NCBI RefSeq assembly: GCF_030656345.1
Contig: NZ_JAUSNR010000010.1
Span: 248,001-312,000 of the forward strand
Reading direction: 5' to 3'
DNA from: Pseudotabrizicola sp.
GTDB lineage: Bacteria > Pseudomonadota > Alphaproteobacteria > Rhodobacterales > Rhodobacteraceae
Length of the DNA: 64,000 bases
This document shows positions 34,835 through 43,985 of the stretch, in pieces (position 1 is the first letter of the stretch; each line of letters opens with the position of its first letter). Under the pieces are notes generated by a model. The model had not been told where the DNA came from. It searched no databases and saw only the letters and a list, made by a program, of their open reading frames with translations. The translations under genes and the position numbers were made by a program.

Positions 34835-35119
34835 CGGGTCTTCCTTTGCGTCCGCAGTGCCGCATCATCGCGGCCCCGGCGCGCTTGGCAAGGCCCCGGG
34901 CACCCGGTGCTGCGTTTCGCGCGCGAAACAGAAGCCACCGACTCGCCTGCGCGGTAAAACCAAGGCCCCGCGCGGCAGCTTTTCTCACACCCGCCAGAGG
35001 TCTGCCCACGCCTTTGGCGTCAGGGCATGGCAGTGCGCAGCGAAAAGACCAGCGACCAGCCTGACGCTTTGCCCATGCCCATCGGGCCGGGGTTAAGACA
35101 ATTCTGACAAGATGGAAAA
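34835..35119. other. Gap between argE and tRNA-Pro
   Basis: No gene is supported here. A leftward open frame of 61 codons (34824-35009) is Arg/Ala-rich and looks like GC-rich noise. The stretch holds the palindrome at 34914-34929, and the promoter of argE probably lies near it. Confidence 0.5.
34914..34929. promoter_or_regulatory. Perfect 16-bp palindrome upstream of argE
   Basis: GTTTCGCGCGCGAAAC is perfectly self-complementary and lies 80 bases before the argE start. Such dyads are often regulator sites, but the central alternating CG run could also arise by chance in GC-rich DNA. Confidence 0.35.
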
Positions 35120-35196
35120 TGGTCGGGGCGGAGGGATTCGAACTCTCGACCTACGGTACCCAAAACCGTCGCGCTACCAGGCTGCGCTACGCCCCG
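35120..35196 (-). tRNA. tRNA-Pro (TGG)
   Basis: A 77-nt cloverleaf with encoded CCA. Acceptor CGGGGCG/CGCCCCG, D arm GCGC/GCGC, anticodon stem ACGGT/ACCGT with loop TTTGGGT (anticodon TGG) and T arm GAGAG/CCCTC around TTCGAAT. The discriminator is A73 and the first pair is C1-G72, as in bacterial tRNA-Pro. Confidence 0.97.
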
Positions 35197-35238
35197 ACTG
35201 AGAGGGGTCTTAGCGAATGCCGCCGGGGATGAAAAGGG

Positions 35239-35736
35239 CTATTGTGCACAAGACCATGCCGGATCGACAATTGCCGGGTGCCGCAGTTCCGCGCCGGGAG
35301 AAATTCCCAGCCGCGCGGCCAGCCCCCCGTTGATTTCCAGCACCAGTTTGACCCCGTCGCCGCCGTCGATCGTGGTCAGATCCTGCGGCTGGGCATTGGC
35401 ATGCACCTTTGTCACCCGGCCCGAGGCATCGGCAAAGATCATGTCCAGCGGGATCAGCGTGTTCTTCATCCAGAACGTGGCGCGGCGGGGGCTTTCATAA
35501 ACGAACAGCATCCCCGCCGACCGTGCCATGGACTCGCGGAACATCAGCCCGCGGCTGCGTTCGGCATCGGTATCGGCAACCTCGACAGCAAACCGCGCCT
35601 GACCGCCCGGCCAGCGCAGTTCCACCTGATCGTCGCGACACCCGGCCGAGACGGTTCCCACCGTCAGGGCAAGGGCCGCAACGGCCCCGAGGAGCCGGTA
35701 CCCGGTCAGCGCTCTGTGCGCGATGCTGCTTCCCAT
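35239..35736 (-). CDS. DUF192 family exported protein
   Basis: A 165-residue protein with a signal peptide (to about residue 31) followed by the DUF192 domain: RFAVEVADTDAERSRGLMFRE, then FVYESPRRATFWMKNTLIPLDMIF and VLEINGGLAARLGISPG. Structure of the family is a small beta-sandwich; function unknown. AGGTGG precedes the ATG. It begins 31 bases inside the upstream cold-shock gene, so translation is probably coupled. Confidence 0.88.
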   Translation of the reverse strand: MGSSIAHRALTGYRLLGAVAALALTVGTVSAGCRDDQVELRWPGGQARFAVEVADTDAERSRGLMFRESMARSAGMLFVYESPRRATFWMKNTLIPLDMIFADASGRVTKVHANAQPQDLTTIDGGDGVKLVLEINGGLAARLGISPGAELRHPAIVDPAWSCAQ

Positions 35737-36239
35737 GATGCCACCTGTACCGCCATGCGTCCGCGCTTGCCGTCGATGATCCGCAGGCAAACCGCTTCGC
35801 CTGCTTGTAGATCGGCAAAGCCCGACATGCGCAACACTTCGACGTGAATGAACACATCATCCTGGCGGCCAAACACATTGGCAAAGCCGAATCCCTTGGC
35901 CTTGTCGAACCATTTCACACGGGCGGGTTCAAGCGTCAGCACGGCAATCTCTTCGGCTGTCATCAGATTGCCTTCATCGGCAAGGGGCAGAACAGCCCCC
36001 GCCGGTGCCTGCACCGACACAACCTCAACCGCCTGCGCGCCGCGCGCACTTTGCTGCACGCGCACCGTAATCATCGCCCCGTCGGACACCGAATTCTGGC
36101 CATAGTTCCGCAACACATTGGCATGCAGCAGAATATCGCTTTCCGTCTCGTTCGAGACGATGAACCCGAACCCTTTTGCAGGGTCAAACCATTTCACGTG
36201 GCCATGCACAATATGCGTGACCGTATCTTCCTCAGTCAT
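35706..36239 (-). CDS. Cold-shock protein with two cold-shock domains
   Basis: A 177-residue protein made of two cold-shock domains. The first has VKWFDPAKGFGFIVSN (about 15-30), the second VKWFDKAKGFGFANVF (about 108-123); each keeps the aromatic RNP1 residues that bind single-stranded RNA or DNA. Double-domain Csp proteins are common in Rhodobacterales. The ATG at 36239 has a weak ribosome site. The DUF192 gene overlaps its 3' end by 31 bases. Confidence 0.92.
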   Translation of the reverse strand: MTEEDTVTHIVHGHVKWFDPAKGFGFIVSNETESDILLHANVLRNYGQNSVSDGAMITVRVQQSARGAQAVEVVSVQAPAGAVLPLADEGNLMTAEEIAVLTLEPARVKWFDKAKGFGFANVFGRQDDVFIHVEVLRMSGFADLQAGEAVCLRIIDGKRGRMAVQVASWEAASRTER

Positions 36240-36353
36240 AACAGAGCCGTTCCCCAGATTGACCCCCAGCGCCGTCTTGACGCTATTCCAGAGCAAGTTT
36301 CAAGCATATTTCCGGAAGATTTGGCTATATCCTCGTGCCGAAAAATACGGCGG

Positions 36354-36956
36354 TCAAGGATTTAAACGCACAATCCCCCACGGATCCTGCGCCGTCTGGC
36401 GACTCCAACGAAAACGATCATGAAGCCTGAAAGCCCCATCCGCCCAGAACTCTATCTCAACCGGGTGCAGACGGAAACCTCCCCAAAAGGATGGTCGGGG
36501 CGGATGTGTGCCTTTGGTCACCGTCAGCTTAGCCACCTCGGCCATCAGGTGTTCGCGGCTGGACAGGGGTTGCGACTGCTGGCTCGCCCAGGCTCCCAGC
36601 CGCGATTTCAGGCTGCGGCTGGCGTAGTATTCGTCGGCCTTCGGCCCCTCTTCGCGCTCGGTCACACCGCGCACCCGGATCTGCCGACGCAGTGATTTCC
36701 AGTGCATCACAAAGGCCGCCTTGCCCGAGGCCTCTATCTCAACCGCCTTTTTCGACTGGTAATTGGTGTAGAACACAAAGGCGTCGTCCTCGATCTCTTT
36801 CAGCAAGACCATGCGCACATTGGGCATCCCGTCCGGGTCCACCGTGGCCAGGGCAATGGCGTTCGGGTCGTTCGGCTCGCGCGCTTCGGCCTCGGCCATC
36901 CAGGCCCTTGCAATGGCAAACGGGTCATCGCCCGCAAAAATTCCGCCCCGGTCCAT
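36354..36956 (-). CDS. pdxH: Pyridoxine/pyridoxamine 5'-phosphate oxidase
   Basis: A 200-residue FMN enzyme that makes pyridoxal phosphate. [47 protein letters not shown] segment (here [16 protein letters not shown]), [11 protein letters not shown] and the C-terminal FRWSRQ...W block are typical. AAGGA precedes the ATG. It is divergent from fabI. Confidence 0.95.
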   Translation of the reverse strand: MDRGGIFAGDDPFAIARAWMAEAEAREPNDPNAIALATVDPDGMPNVRMVLLKEIEDDAFVFYTNYQSKKAVEIEASGKAAFVMHWKSLRRQIRVRGVTEREEGPKADEYYASRSLKSRLGAWASQQSQPLSSREHLMAEVAKLTVTKGTHPPRPSFWGGFRLHPVEIEFWADGAFRLHDRFRWSRQTAQDPWGIVRLNP

Positions 36957-37066
36957 GATATCTGTCCTTCCCTTGCGCGAAAGCCGCCCGCAGCCTCTGG
37001 CTTGAACGCGCTTTGCCTTTCGCCTACACGTCTATCTCAAAGCGAGAAATGTGCGAGGGGCAACAG

Positions 37067-37888
37067 ATGTCAACAGGACTTATGGCGGGCAAGCGCGGGC
37101 TGATCATGGGGCTTGCCAATGACAAGTCCATTGCATGGGGCATCGCCAAGACCCTCGCCGAGCATGGGGCCGAACTAGCGTTCTCCTATCAGGGTGAGGC
37201 GCTGAAAAAACGCGTGGGCCCGCTGGCGGCATCCTTGGGTGAGCCGCGGCTGTATGAATGCGATGTCGCCAGCGAGGACAGCATGGACGCGCTGTTTGCC
37301 TGGCTGGAAGAGCAATGGGGCACGATCGACTTTGTGGTCCATGCCATCGGGTTTTCCGACAAGAACGAATTGCGCGGCCGCTATGTTGAAACCAGCCGCG
37401 CCAACTTCCTGATGTCTATGGATATTTCGGTATATTCGTTCACCGCCGTCTGTCAGCGCGCCTCAAAAATCATGACAAAAGGCGGCAGCCTGCTGACCCT
37501 GACCTATTACGGCGCAGAAAAGGTCATGCCGCATTACAACGTGATGGGCCTGTGCAAAGCAGCCCTTGAGGCATCGGTGAAATACATCGCCGAAGACCTT
37601 GGCAAGGATGGCATCCGCGTCAATGCCATAAGCGCCGGACCGATCAAGACACTGGCCGCCAGCGGCATCGGCGATTTCCGCTACATCATGAAATGGAACG
37701 AGCTGAACAGCCCGCTGCGCCGCAATGTCACGCAGGAAGAGGTGGGCAAGGCCGCGCTCTATCTGATCTCCGACCTCGGCTCAGGCACCACGGGCGAGAA
37801 CCTGCATGTCGATGCGGGCTATCATGTGGTGGGCATGAAGGCGGTGGATGCGCCCGATATCGACGTGGTGACGGGGCGTGGCGACTAA
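37067..37888 (+). CDS. fabI: Enoyl-ACP reductase (NADH), FabI
   Basis: The last step of each fatty acid elongation cycle, and the target of triclosan. The 273-residue SDR protein has the GLANDKSIAWGIA nucleotide-binding region, VHAIGFSD, and the YNVMGLCKAALEA active site (Tyr-x6-Lys); GPIKTLAASGIGDF and the C-terminal NLHVDAGYHVVGM are FabI-specific. The ATG at 37067 has GAGGGG upstream; earlier codons lack similarity. Confidence 0.96.
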   Translation: MSTGLMAGKRGLIMGLANDKSIAWGIAKTLAEHGAELAFSYQGEALKKRVGPLAASLGEPRLYECDVASEDSMDALFAWLEEQWGTIDFVVHAIGFSDKNELRGRYVETSRANFLMSMDISVYSFTAVCQRASKIMTKGGSLLTLTYYGAEKVMPHYNVMGLCKAALEASVKYIAEDLGKDGIRVNAISAGPIKTLAASGIGDFRYIMKWNELNSPLRRNVTQEEVGKAALYLISDLGSGTTGENLHVDAGYHVVGMKAVDAPDIDVVTGRGD

Positions 37889-37916
37889 GGCCGGGCGGTA
37901 GGAAAAGGCGGGCGCG

Positions 37917-38528
37917 ATGACACTGGCGGCGTTTCTTGCGGTGGCGGCTTTGCTGACCATGGGCGCGGTCAGCCCCGGCCCGGCTGTGCTGATGTCGGCG
38001 CGCACCGGCGTGACCGAAGGGCTGCGCACCGGGTTTTTCCTTGCCCTTGGCATCGGCCTTGGCGCGGTGATCTGGGCGGCACTCGCGCTGTCGGGTCTGG
38101 CGGCGCTGTTCAAGATCGCCCCGGCGCTGCTCTGGGCCTTCAAGATCGCGGGCGGGCTTTATCTGATCTGGATGGCGGTGCAGATGTGGCGCCACGCCGC
38201 TGACCCGCTGCCCGACACCACCGGCCTGCCGCCGCGCTCTGCCCTGTCGGCCTTTCGTCTGGGGCTGGTCACGCAGCTGTCAAACCCCAAACCCGCCATC
38301 GTGCTGTCGGCCATCTTCATCGGCACCGTGCCACCCGGCACGCCGTTCTGGGTGCTGGTCTGCCTGCTGAGCTTTCTGTTCACGGTGGAAACGCTGTGGA
38401 ACACAATCGTCGCCCGCGTCTTTTCCCTGCCCGCCACCCGCCGCGCCTATGTCGGCGCGAAATCCGCCATGGACCGCAGCTTTGGCGGTCTTCTCGCCCT
38501 GCTCGGTGCCAAAATCGCCGCCACCTGA
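37917..38528 (+). CDS. LysE/RhtB-family amino acid exporter
   Basis: A 203-residue membrane protein with about six helices. [23 protein letters not shown] is the LysE/RhtB signature at the N-terminus, and [17 protein letters not shown] the second conserved block. Family members export amino acids such as homoserine or threonine; the substrate here is unknown. It lies 28 bases after fabI, with gpt following, so a short operon is likely. Confidence 0.88.
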   Translation: MTLAAFLAVAALLTMGAVSPGPAVLMSARTGVTEGLRTGFFLALGIGLGAVIWAALALSGLAALFKIAPALLWAFKIAGGLYLIWMAVQMWRHAADPLPDTTGLPPRSALSAFRLGLVTQLSNPKPAIVLSAIFIGTVPPGTPFWVLVCLLSFLFTVETLWNTIVARVFSLPATRRAYVGAKSAMDRSFGGLLALLGAKIAAT

Positions 38529-38539
38529 AGGAGCCTGCC

Positions 38540-39043
38540 ATGAATGACCGCCTGCCGCATGAAAAGGGCTTCCACGTCAGCTGGGACCAGATCCACCGCG
38601 ATGCCCGCGCATTGGCATGGCGGCTGGATGGCAAGGGCCCGGACAATGGCGGCTGGCGCGCCGTGGTCGGCATCACGCGCGGTGGCCTCGTGCCCGCGAT
38701 GATCGTCAGCCGCGAACTCGATATCCGCGTGGTCGACACGATCAGCGTGAAATCCTACAGCCATCAGAACCAGACCGAGGCGCGGGTCATCAAATCGCCG
38801 CAACCCGAGTTGATGGGCGATGGCACCGGCATCCTGATCGTCGATGATCTGGTCGACAGCGGCAAGACGCTGGAACTGGTGCGCAACCTGTACCCAAAGG
38901 CGCATTTCGCGACCGTCTACGCCAAACCCTCGGGCCGCCCGCAGGTCGACACCTATATCACCGAGGTCAGCCAGGACACCTGGATCTTCTTCCCCTGGGA
39001 CATGGCCCTGCAATACGTGCAGCCCTACCGCGGGACGGACTGA
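38540..39043 (+). CDS. gpt: Xanthine-guanine phosphoribosyltransferase
   Basis: Purine salvage enzyme of 167 residues. [19 protein letters not shown] binds pyrophosphate and [15 protein letters not shown] is the PRPP motif; the C-terminal WIFFPWD segment is typical of Gpt. AAGGAG lies at ideal distance from the ATG and overlaps the end of the exporter gene. Confidence 0.93.
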   Translation: MNDRLPHEKGFHVSWDQIHRDARALAWRLDGKGPDNGGWRAVVGITRGGLVPAMIVSRELDIRVVDTISVKSYSHQNQTEARVIKSPQPELMGDGTGILIVDDLVDSGKTLELVRNLYPKAHFATVYAKPSGRPQVDTYITEVSQDTWIFFPWDMALQYVQPYRGTD

Positions 39044-39064
39044 ACTTGCACCTGACCCCTCCTA

Positions 39065-39113
39065 TCATCTGTTTCTAAATATCCCACGGGGGTCCGGGGG
39101 TGTGATACCCCGG
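39065..39113. repeat. Dispersed intergenic repeat, degenerate copy B
   Basis: TCATCTGTTTCTAAATATCCC resembles the TTCATCTTGA...AAATACTC core of copies C and D, and is followed, as in those copies, by a GC hairpin (CCGGGG 39094-39099 with CCCCGG 39108-39113). It lies after the gpt stop codon. Confidence 0.5.
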
Positions 39114-39141
39114 TTCCGCCACAAGCCAAAAGGCGCCGCCG

Positions 39142-40335
39142 ATGACCCACCCGCTCAACCCCGCCATGGCTGCCACCGAAGCCCCCCCGGTGATGGAGGC
39201 GCGGCGTTGGTTGCAGGGTGTCACCCATCCCGCCGACCGCCCGCTGATCAATGTCAGCCAAGCCGCCCCGGTCGAGCCGCCGCCCCTTGCCCTGCGCCAA
39301 GCGATTGCGGATGCGGCGCTGACCAATGATGCAGCACATCTTTACGGTCCGGTGCTGGGCCTGCCGGAACTGCGCGCCGAAATTGCCGGGCAATGGTCCG
39401 CGCTCTATGGCGGCAGCATTGATGCCGCCGAGGTGGCGATCACGCAAGGCTGCAATCAGGCGTTTACCGCCGTCATGTCCACCCTCGCCGGTGCGGGGGA
39501 TGAAGTTATCCTGCCAACCCCTTGGTATTTCAACCATAAAATGTGGTTCGACATGCAGGGCGTACACACCGTGCCGCTGGACACCGGGCCGACGCTGATC
39601 CCCGATGCTGATCTTGCGCGCCAGCTGATCACCCCGAAAACCCGCGCCATCGTGCTGGTCTCGCCCAATAACCCGGGAGGGGTGGAATACCCGGCGCAGA
39701 CACTGACAGATTTCCGCGATCTGTGCCGCACCCATGGAATTGCGCTGATCGTCGATGAAACCTACCGCGATTTTGACAGCCGCCATTCGGTGGAACTGGG
39801 CGGCCGGCCGCATGATCTGTTCGCCGATCCCGACTGGTCTGACACGCTGATCCACCTTTACAGCTTTTCCAAAGCCTACCGGCTGACCGGCCACCGCGTC
39901 GGCGCAGTTGTGGCCAGCACATCCCGGCTGGCCGAGGTGGAAAAATTCCTCGACACCGTCGCGATCTGCCCCGGCCAGCTGGGCCAGATTGCAGCGCTGT
40001 GGGGCATGCGCAACCTTGGCCAATGGGTCGCGGGCGAACGGGATGAGATCCTGAGCCGCCGCCGCGCGATGATCGACGGCTTTGCACAGCTGGACGGCTG
40101 GCAGCTTCTGGGCTGCGGCGCCTATTTCGCCTATGTCGCGCATCCGTTCGATCTGCCGTCGGATCAGCTGTGCAAACGGCTGGTGTCAGAGGCGTCCATC
40201 CTGATGCTGCCCGGCACCATGTTCCAGCCTGCAGGCTCTGCGGCGGGCAGGCAGCAGATCCGCATCGCCTTTGCCAATGTCGATGCTGCGGGCATCACGC
40301 AGCTGTTTGCCCGGCTGAAAGCCTTTCGCGCCTGA
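39142..40335 (+). CDS. Class I/II PLP-dependent aminotransferase
   Basis: A 397-residue fold-type I aminotransferase. HLYGPVLGLPELRAEIA, ITQGCNQAFTAVMSTLAG, LVSPNNPGGVEYP with the ligand Asn, VDETYRDFD, and SFSKAYRLTGHRVG with the PLP lysine are intact. It is a different subgroup from the aspC gene earlier in the window; the substrate is unknown. AAGG precedes the ATG. Confidence 0.9.
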   Translation: MTHPLNPAMAATEAPPVMEARRWLQGVTHPADRPLINVSQAAPVEPPPLALRQAIADAALTNDAAHLYGPVLGLPELRAEIAGQWSALYGGSIDAAEVAITQGCNQAFTAVMSTLAGAGDEVILPTPWYFNHKMWFDMQGVHTVPLDTGPTLIPDADLARQLITPKTRAIVLVSPNNPGGVEYPAQTLTDFRDLCRTHGIALIVDETYRDFDSRHSVELGGRPHDLFADPDWSDTLIHLYSFSKAYRLTGHRVGAVVASTSRLAEVEKFLDTVAICPGQLGQIAALWGMRNLGQWVAGERDEILSRRRAMIDGFAQLDGWQLLGCGAYFAYVAHPFDLPSDQLCKRLVSEASILMLPGTMFQPAGSAAGRQQIRIAFANVDAAGITQLFARLKAFRA

Positions 40336-40417
40336 CATGCTCTTGTTTCGCCCCCCTCTTGTTCCCTTATGCCTTAACGCATAGACAGTCGCAAAGCAGG
40401 TTCCAAAGGGGCGGATG

Positions 40418-42286
40418 ATGGCCAAAGACAGCGAAGATACCCCGCGCAAAAAAGGCAAGGGCAGCCAGATTGTGGTCTGGGCGCTGATGGCCATGCTGGT
40501 CGTCGGCCTTGGCGGCTTTGGCGTCACCAATTTTGGCGGTGGTCTGACCAGCATCGGCCGGGTGGGTGATCGCGAGATCGACACCAACACCTATGCCCGC
40601 GCCCTGCAACAGGAACTGGCGGCGCTGACCGCCCAGTTCGGCCAGAATGTCAGCTTTGCGCAGGCGCAAAGCCTTGGGGTGGACCGGCAGGTGCTGCAAT
40701 CCATCGTCGCGCAGACCGCGCTGGACAACGAGGCGGACCGGGTCCGCCTGTCGGTGGGCGACGCGGTGATCGCGCAGCGCATCACCGAGACCCCGGCGTT
40801 TCAGGGCACCTCCGGCCAGTTCGACCGCGAAAGCTATCGCTTTGTGCTGGGCCGCAACAACCTGACGGAAAACGCCTTTGAGGCCGGGCTGCGCGCCGAT
40901 GTCGCGCGCCAGCTGCTGACCGGCGCGGTTGCGGGCGGCTTTGTCGCCCCTGCGCCCCTGACCGATACGCTGTACAACTGGGTCAGCGAACGGCGCGGCT
41001 TTTCACTGCTGCAACTGACCGGCGATGATCTGACAGCCCCGCTTGCCACACCCGATGATGCGGCGCTGCAGGCGTTTTACGACGCCAATATCGCCGCCTT
41101 CACCGCGCCAGAGGCCAAGCGCATCCGCTATGCCGCCCTGCTGCCGGATGAAATCGCCGCCGATGAGCCGGTCGATGAAGACACCCTGCGCCGGATGTAT
41201 GACACACGCATCGCCGAATTCGTGCAGCCCGAACGGCGTCTGGTCGAACGGCTGATCTACCCGTCGGCTGAGGCCGCGACCGACGCCAAGGCCCGGCTGG
41301 ATGCGGGCGAAGCGTTTGAGACGCTGGTGGCAGAGCGCGGGCTTGATCTGGAGGACATCGATCTTGGCGATGTCTCGCGGGCCGAGCTGGGGGATGCCGG
41401 TGACGGTGTGTTCGCGCTGGACGCCCCCGGCGTGGTGGGTCCGTTTGACAGCGATCTTGGCCCGGCGCTGTTTCGGATGAATGCCATCCTGTCGGCGCAG
41501 GAAATCAGCTTTGAAGATGCGCGCAGCGATCTTGCCATCGAAATGCAGACCGACGCCGCCCGCCGCAATATTGCCGACCGGGTCGAGACGATTGATGACA
41601 TGCTGGCCGGTGGATCATCGCTGGAAGAAGTGGCGCAGGAACAGGGCATGACCATCGATACGGTCGATTATGTCGCCGCTGAAACCGCACCCGAAGGCAT
41701 TGCCGCCTATCCCAACTTCCGCACCGCGGCGAATGCCTTGGCCGCGGGTGACTTCCCCGAAGCGGTCCTGCTGGCCGATGGTGGTGTCGTGGCGATGGAA
41801 TTTGTCGAACTGGTGCCAGCGGCCCCGATCCCGTTTGACGCCGCCCGCGACGATGTGCTGGCAGCCTATACCGCCGATGCCACCGCGAAGGCTCTGGCCG
41901 ACCGCGCCATCGCGGTGAAGGCCGAGGTTGAGGGCGGCGCGTCGCTGGGGGCCTTCGGCATTGTGCAGCGCACCGCCAACATCTCACGCGAGGGTTTTGT
42001 CGAAGGCGCACCGCCGGAACTGCTGGCAGCGGTTTTTGCGATGGCACCGGGCGACGTGCGGGTGATCGAAGGCCCGGGGTTCACCGGCGTCGTGCGGCTG
42101 GACGAGGTGATGCCCGCCCCGCAGGACAGCGAAGATGCAACCGCGCTGAAGGCCGCAATTGCGGCACAGGTCGAACAGGCCCTGTCGCAGGATGCGCTGC
42201 AACTGTTTTCCAACGCGCTGACCGATGAGGCCGGGATCTTCCTTGACCAGAACGCCATCAACGCCGTCAACGCCCAGTTCAATTGA
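40418..42286 (+). CDS. ppiD: PpiD-like periplasmic peptidyl-prolyl isomerase/chaperone
   Basis: A 622-residue membrane-anchored folding factor. After a basic cytoplasmic start, one membrane helix (about 17-37) precedes a SurA-N-like chaperone region (TYARALQQELAALTAQFG; ESYRFVLGRNNLT) and a parvulin-like domain (about 245-370). The parvulin part is divergent, so isomerase activity is doubtful. Tandem ATG codons lie at 40415 and 40418; AAAGGGG fits the second better. trpE follows after 32 bases. Confidence 0.88.
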   Translation: MAKDSEDTPRKKGKGSQIVVWALMAMLVVGLGGFGVTNFGGGLTSIGRVGDREIDTNTYARALQQELAALTAQFGQNVSFAQAQSLGVDRQVLQSIVAQTALDNEADRVRLSVGDAVIAQRITETPAFQGTSGQFDRESYRFVLGRNNLTENAFEAGLRADVARQLLTGAVAGGFVAPAPLTDTLYNWVSERRGFSLLQLTGDDLTAPLATPDDAALQAFYDANIAAFTAPEAKRIRYAALLPDEIAADEPVDEDTLRRMYDTRIAEFVQPERRLVERLIYPSAEAATDAKARLDAGEAFETLVAERGLDLEDIDLGDVSRAELGDAGDGVFALDAPGVVGPFDSDLGPALFRMNAILSAQEISFEDARSDLAIEMQTDAARRNIADRVETIDDMLAGGSSLEEVAQEQGMTIDTVDYVAAETAPEGIAAYPNFRTAANALAAGDFPEAVLLADGGVVAMEFVELVPAAPIPFDAARDDVLAAYTADATAKALADRAIAVKAEVEGGASLGAFGIVQRTANISREGFVEGAPPELLAAVFAMAPGDVRVIEGPGFTGVVRLDEVMPAPQDSEDATALKAAIAAQVEQALSQDALQLFSNALTDEAGIFLDQNAINAVNAQFN

Positions 42287-42318
42287 CCGCCCATACCTTT
42301 GGCCGAAAGCCCTGACCG

Positions 42319-43827
42319 ATGATCCTTTCCCCCAGTTTTGAAGAGTTTGAACGCAACTGGAGCCGGGGAAAGAACCAGCTGGTCTGGGCCCGGCTGGCCG
42401 CCGATCTGGATACGCCGGTCAGCCTGATGCTGAAACTGGGCGAGGCGCGGCCCGATACCTTCATGCTGGAATCGGTGACCGGGGGCGAGGTGCGGGGCCG
42501 CTATTCCATCGTGGGGATGAAGCCCGATCTGATCTGGCGCTGCAACGGCGAGCTCTCTGAAATCAACCGCGAAGCGCGGTTTGATGCAGCCGCGTTCCGC
42601 CCGCTGGATGGCCACCCGCTGAAAACCCTGCGCGACCTGATCGCCGAATGTGCGATCGAGATGCCCGACGGCCTGCCCGCCGTGTCGGCCGGGCTGTTCG
42701 GCTATCTGGGCTATGACATGATCCGGCTGGTGGAAAACCTGCCGGATGTGAACCCCGATCCCATCGGCCTGCCCGATGCGGTGCTGATGCGCCCCACGGT
42801 GATTGCCGTGCTCGACGGCGTGAAGGGCGAGGTGACGCTGGTCTCGCCCGCCTGGGTGGCAGGTGGCTTGTCGGCGCGTGCGGCTTACGCGCAGGCGGCT
42901 GAACGGGTGATGGACGCCCTGCGCGATCTGGACCGCGCCCCCCCTGCGCAGCGCGATCTGGGACAAGCCGCGCCGGTGGGTGAGCCGGTGTCGAACTTCA
43001 CGCATGACGGCTACAAACAGGCGGTCGAAAAGGCAAAGGATTACATCCGCGCCGGGGATATCTTTCAGGTGGTGCCAAGCCAACGCTGGGCGCAGCGGTT
43101 TGAATTGCCGCCCTTTGCGCTCTACCGCAGCTTGCGCCGCACCAACCCGTCGCCGTTTCTGTTCTTTTTCAACTTCGGCGGCTTTCAGGTCATCGGGGCC
43201 AGCCCCGAAATCCTTGTCCGCCTGCGCGATGGCGAGGTGACGATCCGCCCCATCGCCGGCACCCGCAAACGCGGCGAGACGCTGGAAGAGGACAAGGCGC
43301 TGGAACTGGACCTGCTGGCCGACCAGAAAGAGCTGGCCGAACACCTGATGCTGCTGGACCTTGGCCGCAATGATGTGGGCCGGGTCAGCCGCGTCGGCAC
43401 CGTGCATCCGACCGAAAAGTTCACCATCGAACGCTATAGCCATGTCATGCACATCGTCAGCAATGTGGTGGGCCAGATCAAGGACGGCGAAGACGCGCTG
43501 TCGGCGCTGCTGGCCGGTCTGCCTGCGGGCACCGTCTCGGGCGCGCCCAAGGTCCGCGCGATGGAAATCATTGACGAGCTGGAGCCGGAAAAGCGCGGCG
43601 TTTACGGCGGCGGCGTCGGATATTTCGCCGCAAATGGCGAAATGGATTTCTGCATCGCCCTGCGCACCGCGGTCCTGAAAGACGAGACGCTGTATGTGCA
43701 GGCCGGGGGCGGCGTGGTCTATGACAGCGACCCGGAAGCCGAGTTTCAGGAAACCGTCAACAAATCCCGCGCCTTGCGCCGCGCGGCCGAAGATGCGGGC
43801 CTGTTTGCACAAAGCGGCAATCGCTGA
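42319..43827 (+). CDS. trpE: Anthranilate synthase component I
   Basis: Makes anthranilate from chorismate and ammonia with TrpG. The 502-residue protein has an N-terminal regulatory region with LMLKLGEARPDTFMLESV near residue 36 and the chorismate-binding domain: FQVVPSQRW, RPIAGTRKRGET, LDLGRNDVGRVS, GLPAGTVSGAPKVRAMEI and CIALRTAVL. No leader peptide or attenuator is visible in the 32-base gap to ppiD; trpG is not in view. Confidence 0.96.
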   Translation: MILSPSFEEFERNWSRGKNQLVWARLAADLDTPVSLMLKLGEARPDTFMLESVTGGEVRGRYSIVGMKPDLIWRCNGELSEINREARFDAAAFRPLDGHPLKTLRDLIAECAIEMPDGLPAVSAGLFGYLGYDMIRLVENLPDVNPDPIGLPDAVLMRPTVIAVLDGVKGEVTLVSPAWVAGGLSARAAYAQAAERVMDALRDLDRAPPAQRDLGQAAPVGEPVSNFTHDGYKQAVEKAKDYIRAGDIFQVVPSQRWAQRFELPPFALYRSLRRTNPSPFLFFFNFGGFQVIGASPEILVRLRDGEVTIRPIAGTRKRGETLEEDKALELDLLADQKELAEHLMLLDLGRNDVGRVSRVGTVHPTEKFTIERYSHVMHIVSNVVGQIKDGEDALSALLAGLPAGTVSGAPKVRAMEIIDELEPEKRGVYGGGVGYFAANGEMDFCIALRTAVLKDETLYVQAGGGVVYDSDPEAEFQETVNKSRALRRAAEDAGLFAQSGNR

Positions 43828-43985
43828 CACGCCCGCACACAGGGCTATCACAAGGCTTTGACAGATCGTAACAGGGTTTGCATTGCGTTTCAGCGTGCTT
43901 ACTTGATGATAGCTACAGCCTGCTGGCGACCCGGCGCGTATCACCGCGCCTTGGGCCTGCCGTCCAAACAATGAGGAGTTCGGGA

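Noticed and set aside
34824..35009. 61-codon leftward frame before argE
   Set aside because: Arg/Ala-rich, overlaps the argE start, no ribosome site and no recognisable family.
42287..42318. Tryptophan attenuator before trpE
   Set aside because: The 32-base gap has neither a Trp-rich leader peptide nor alternative stems.
41866..43971. Long leftward open frame opposite ppiD and trpE
   Set aside because: It is antisense to two certain genes; its Arg/His/Gln-rich product is the usual mirror of GC-rich codon usage.
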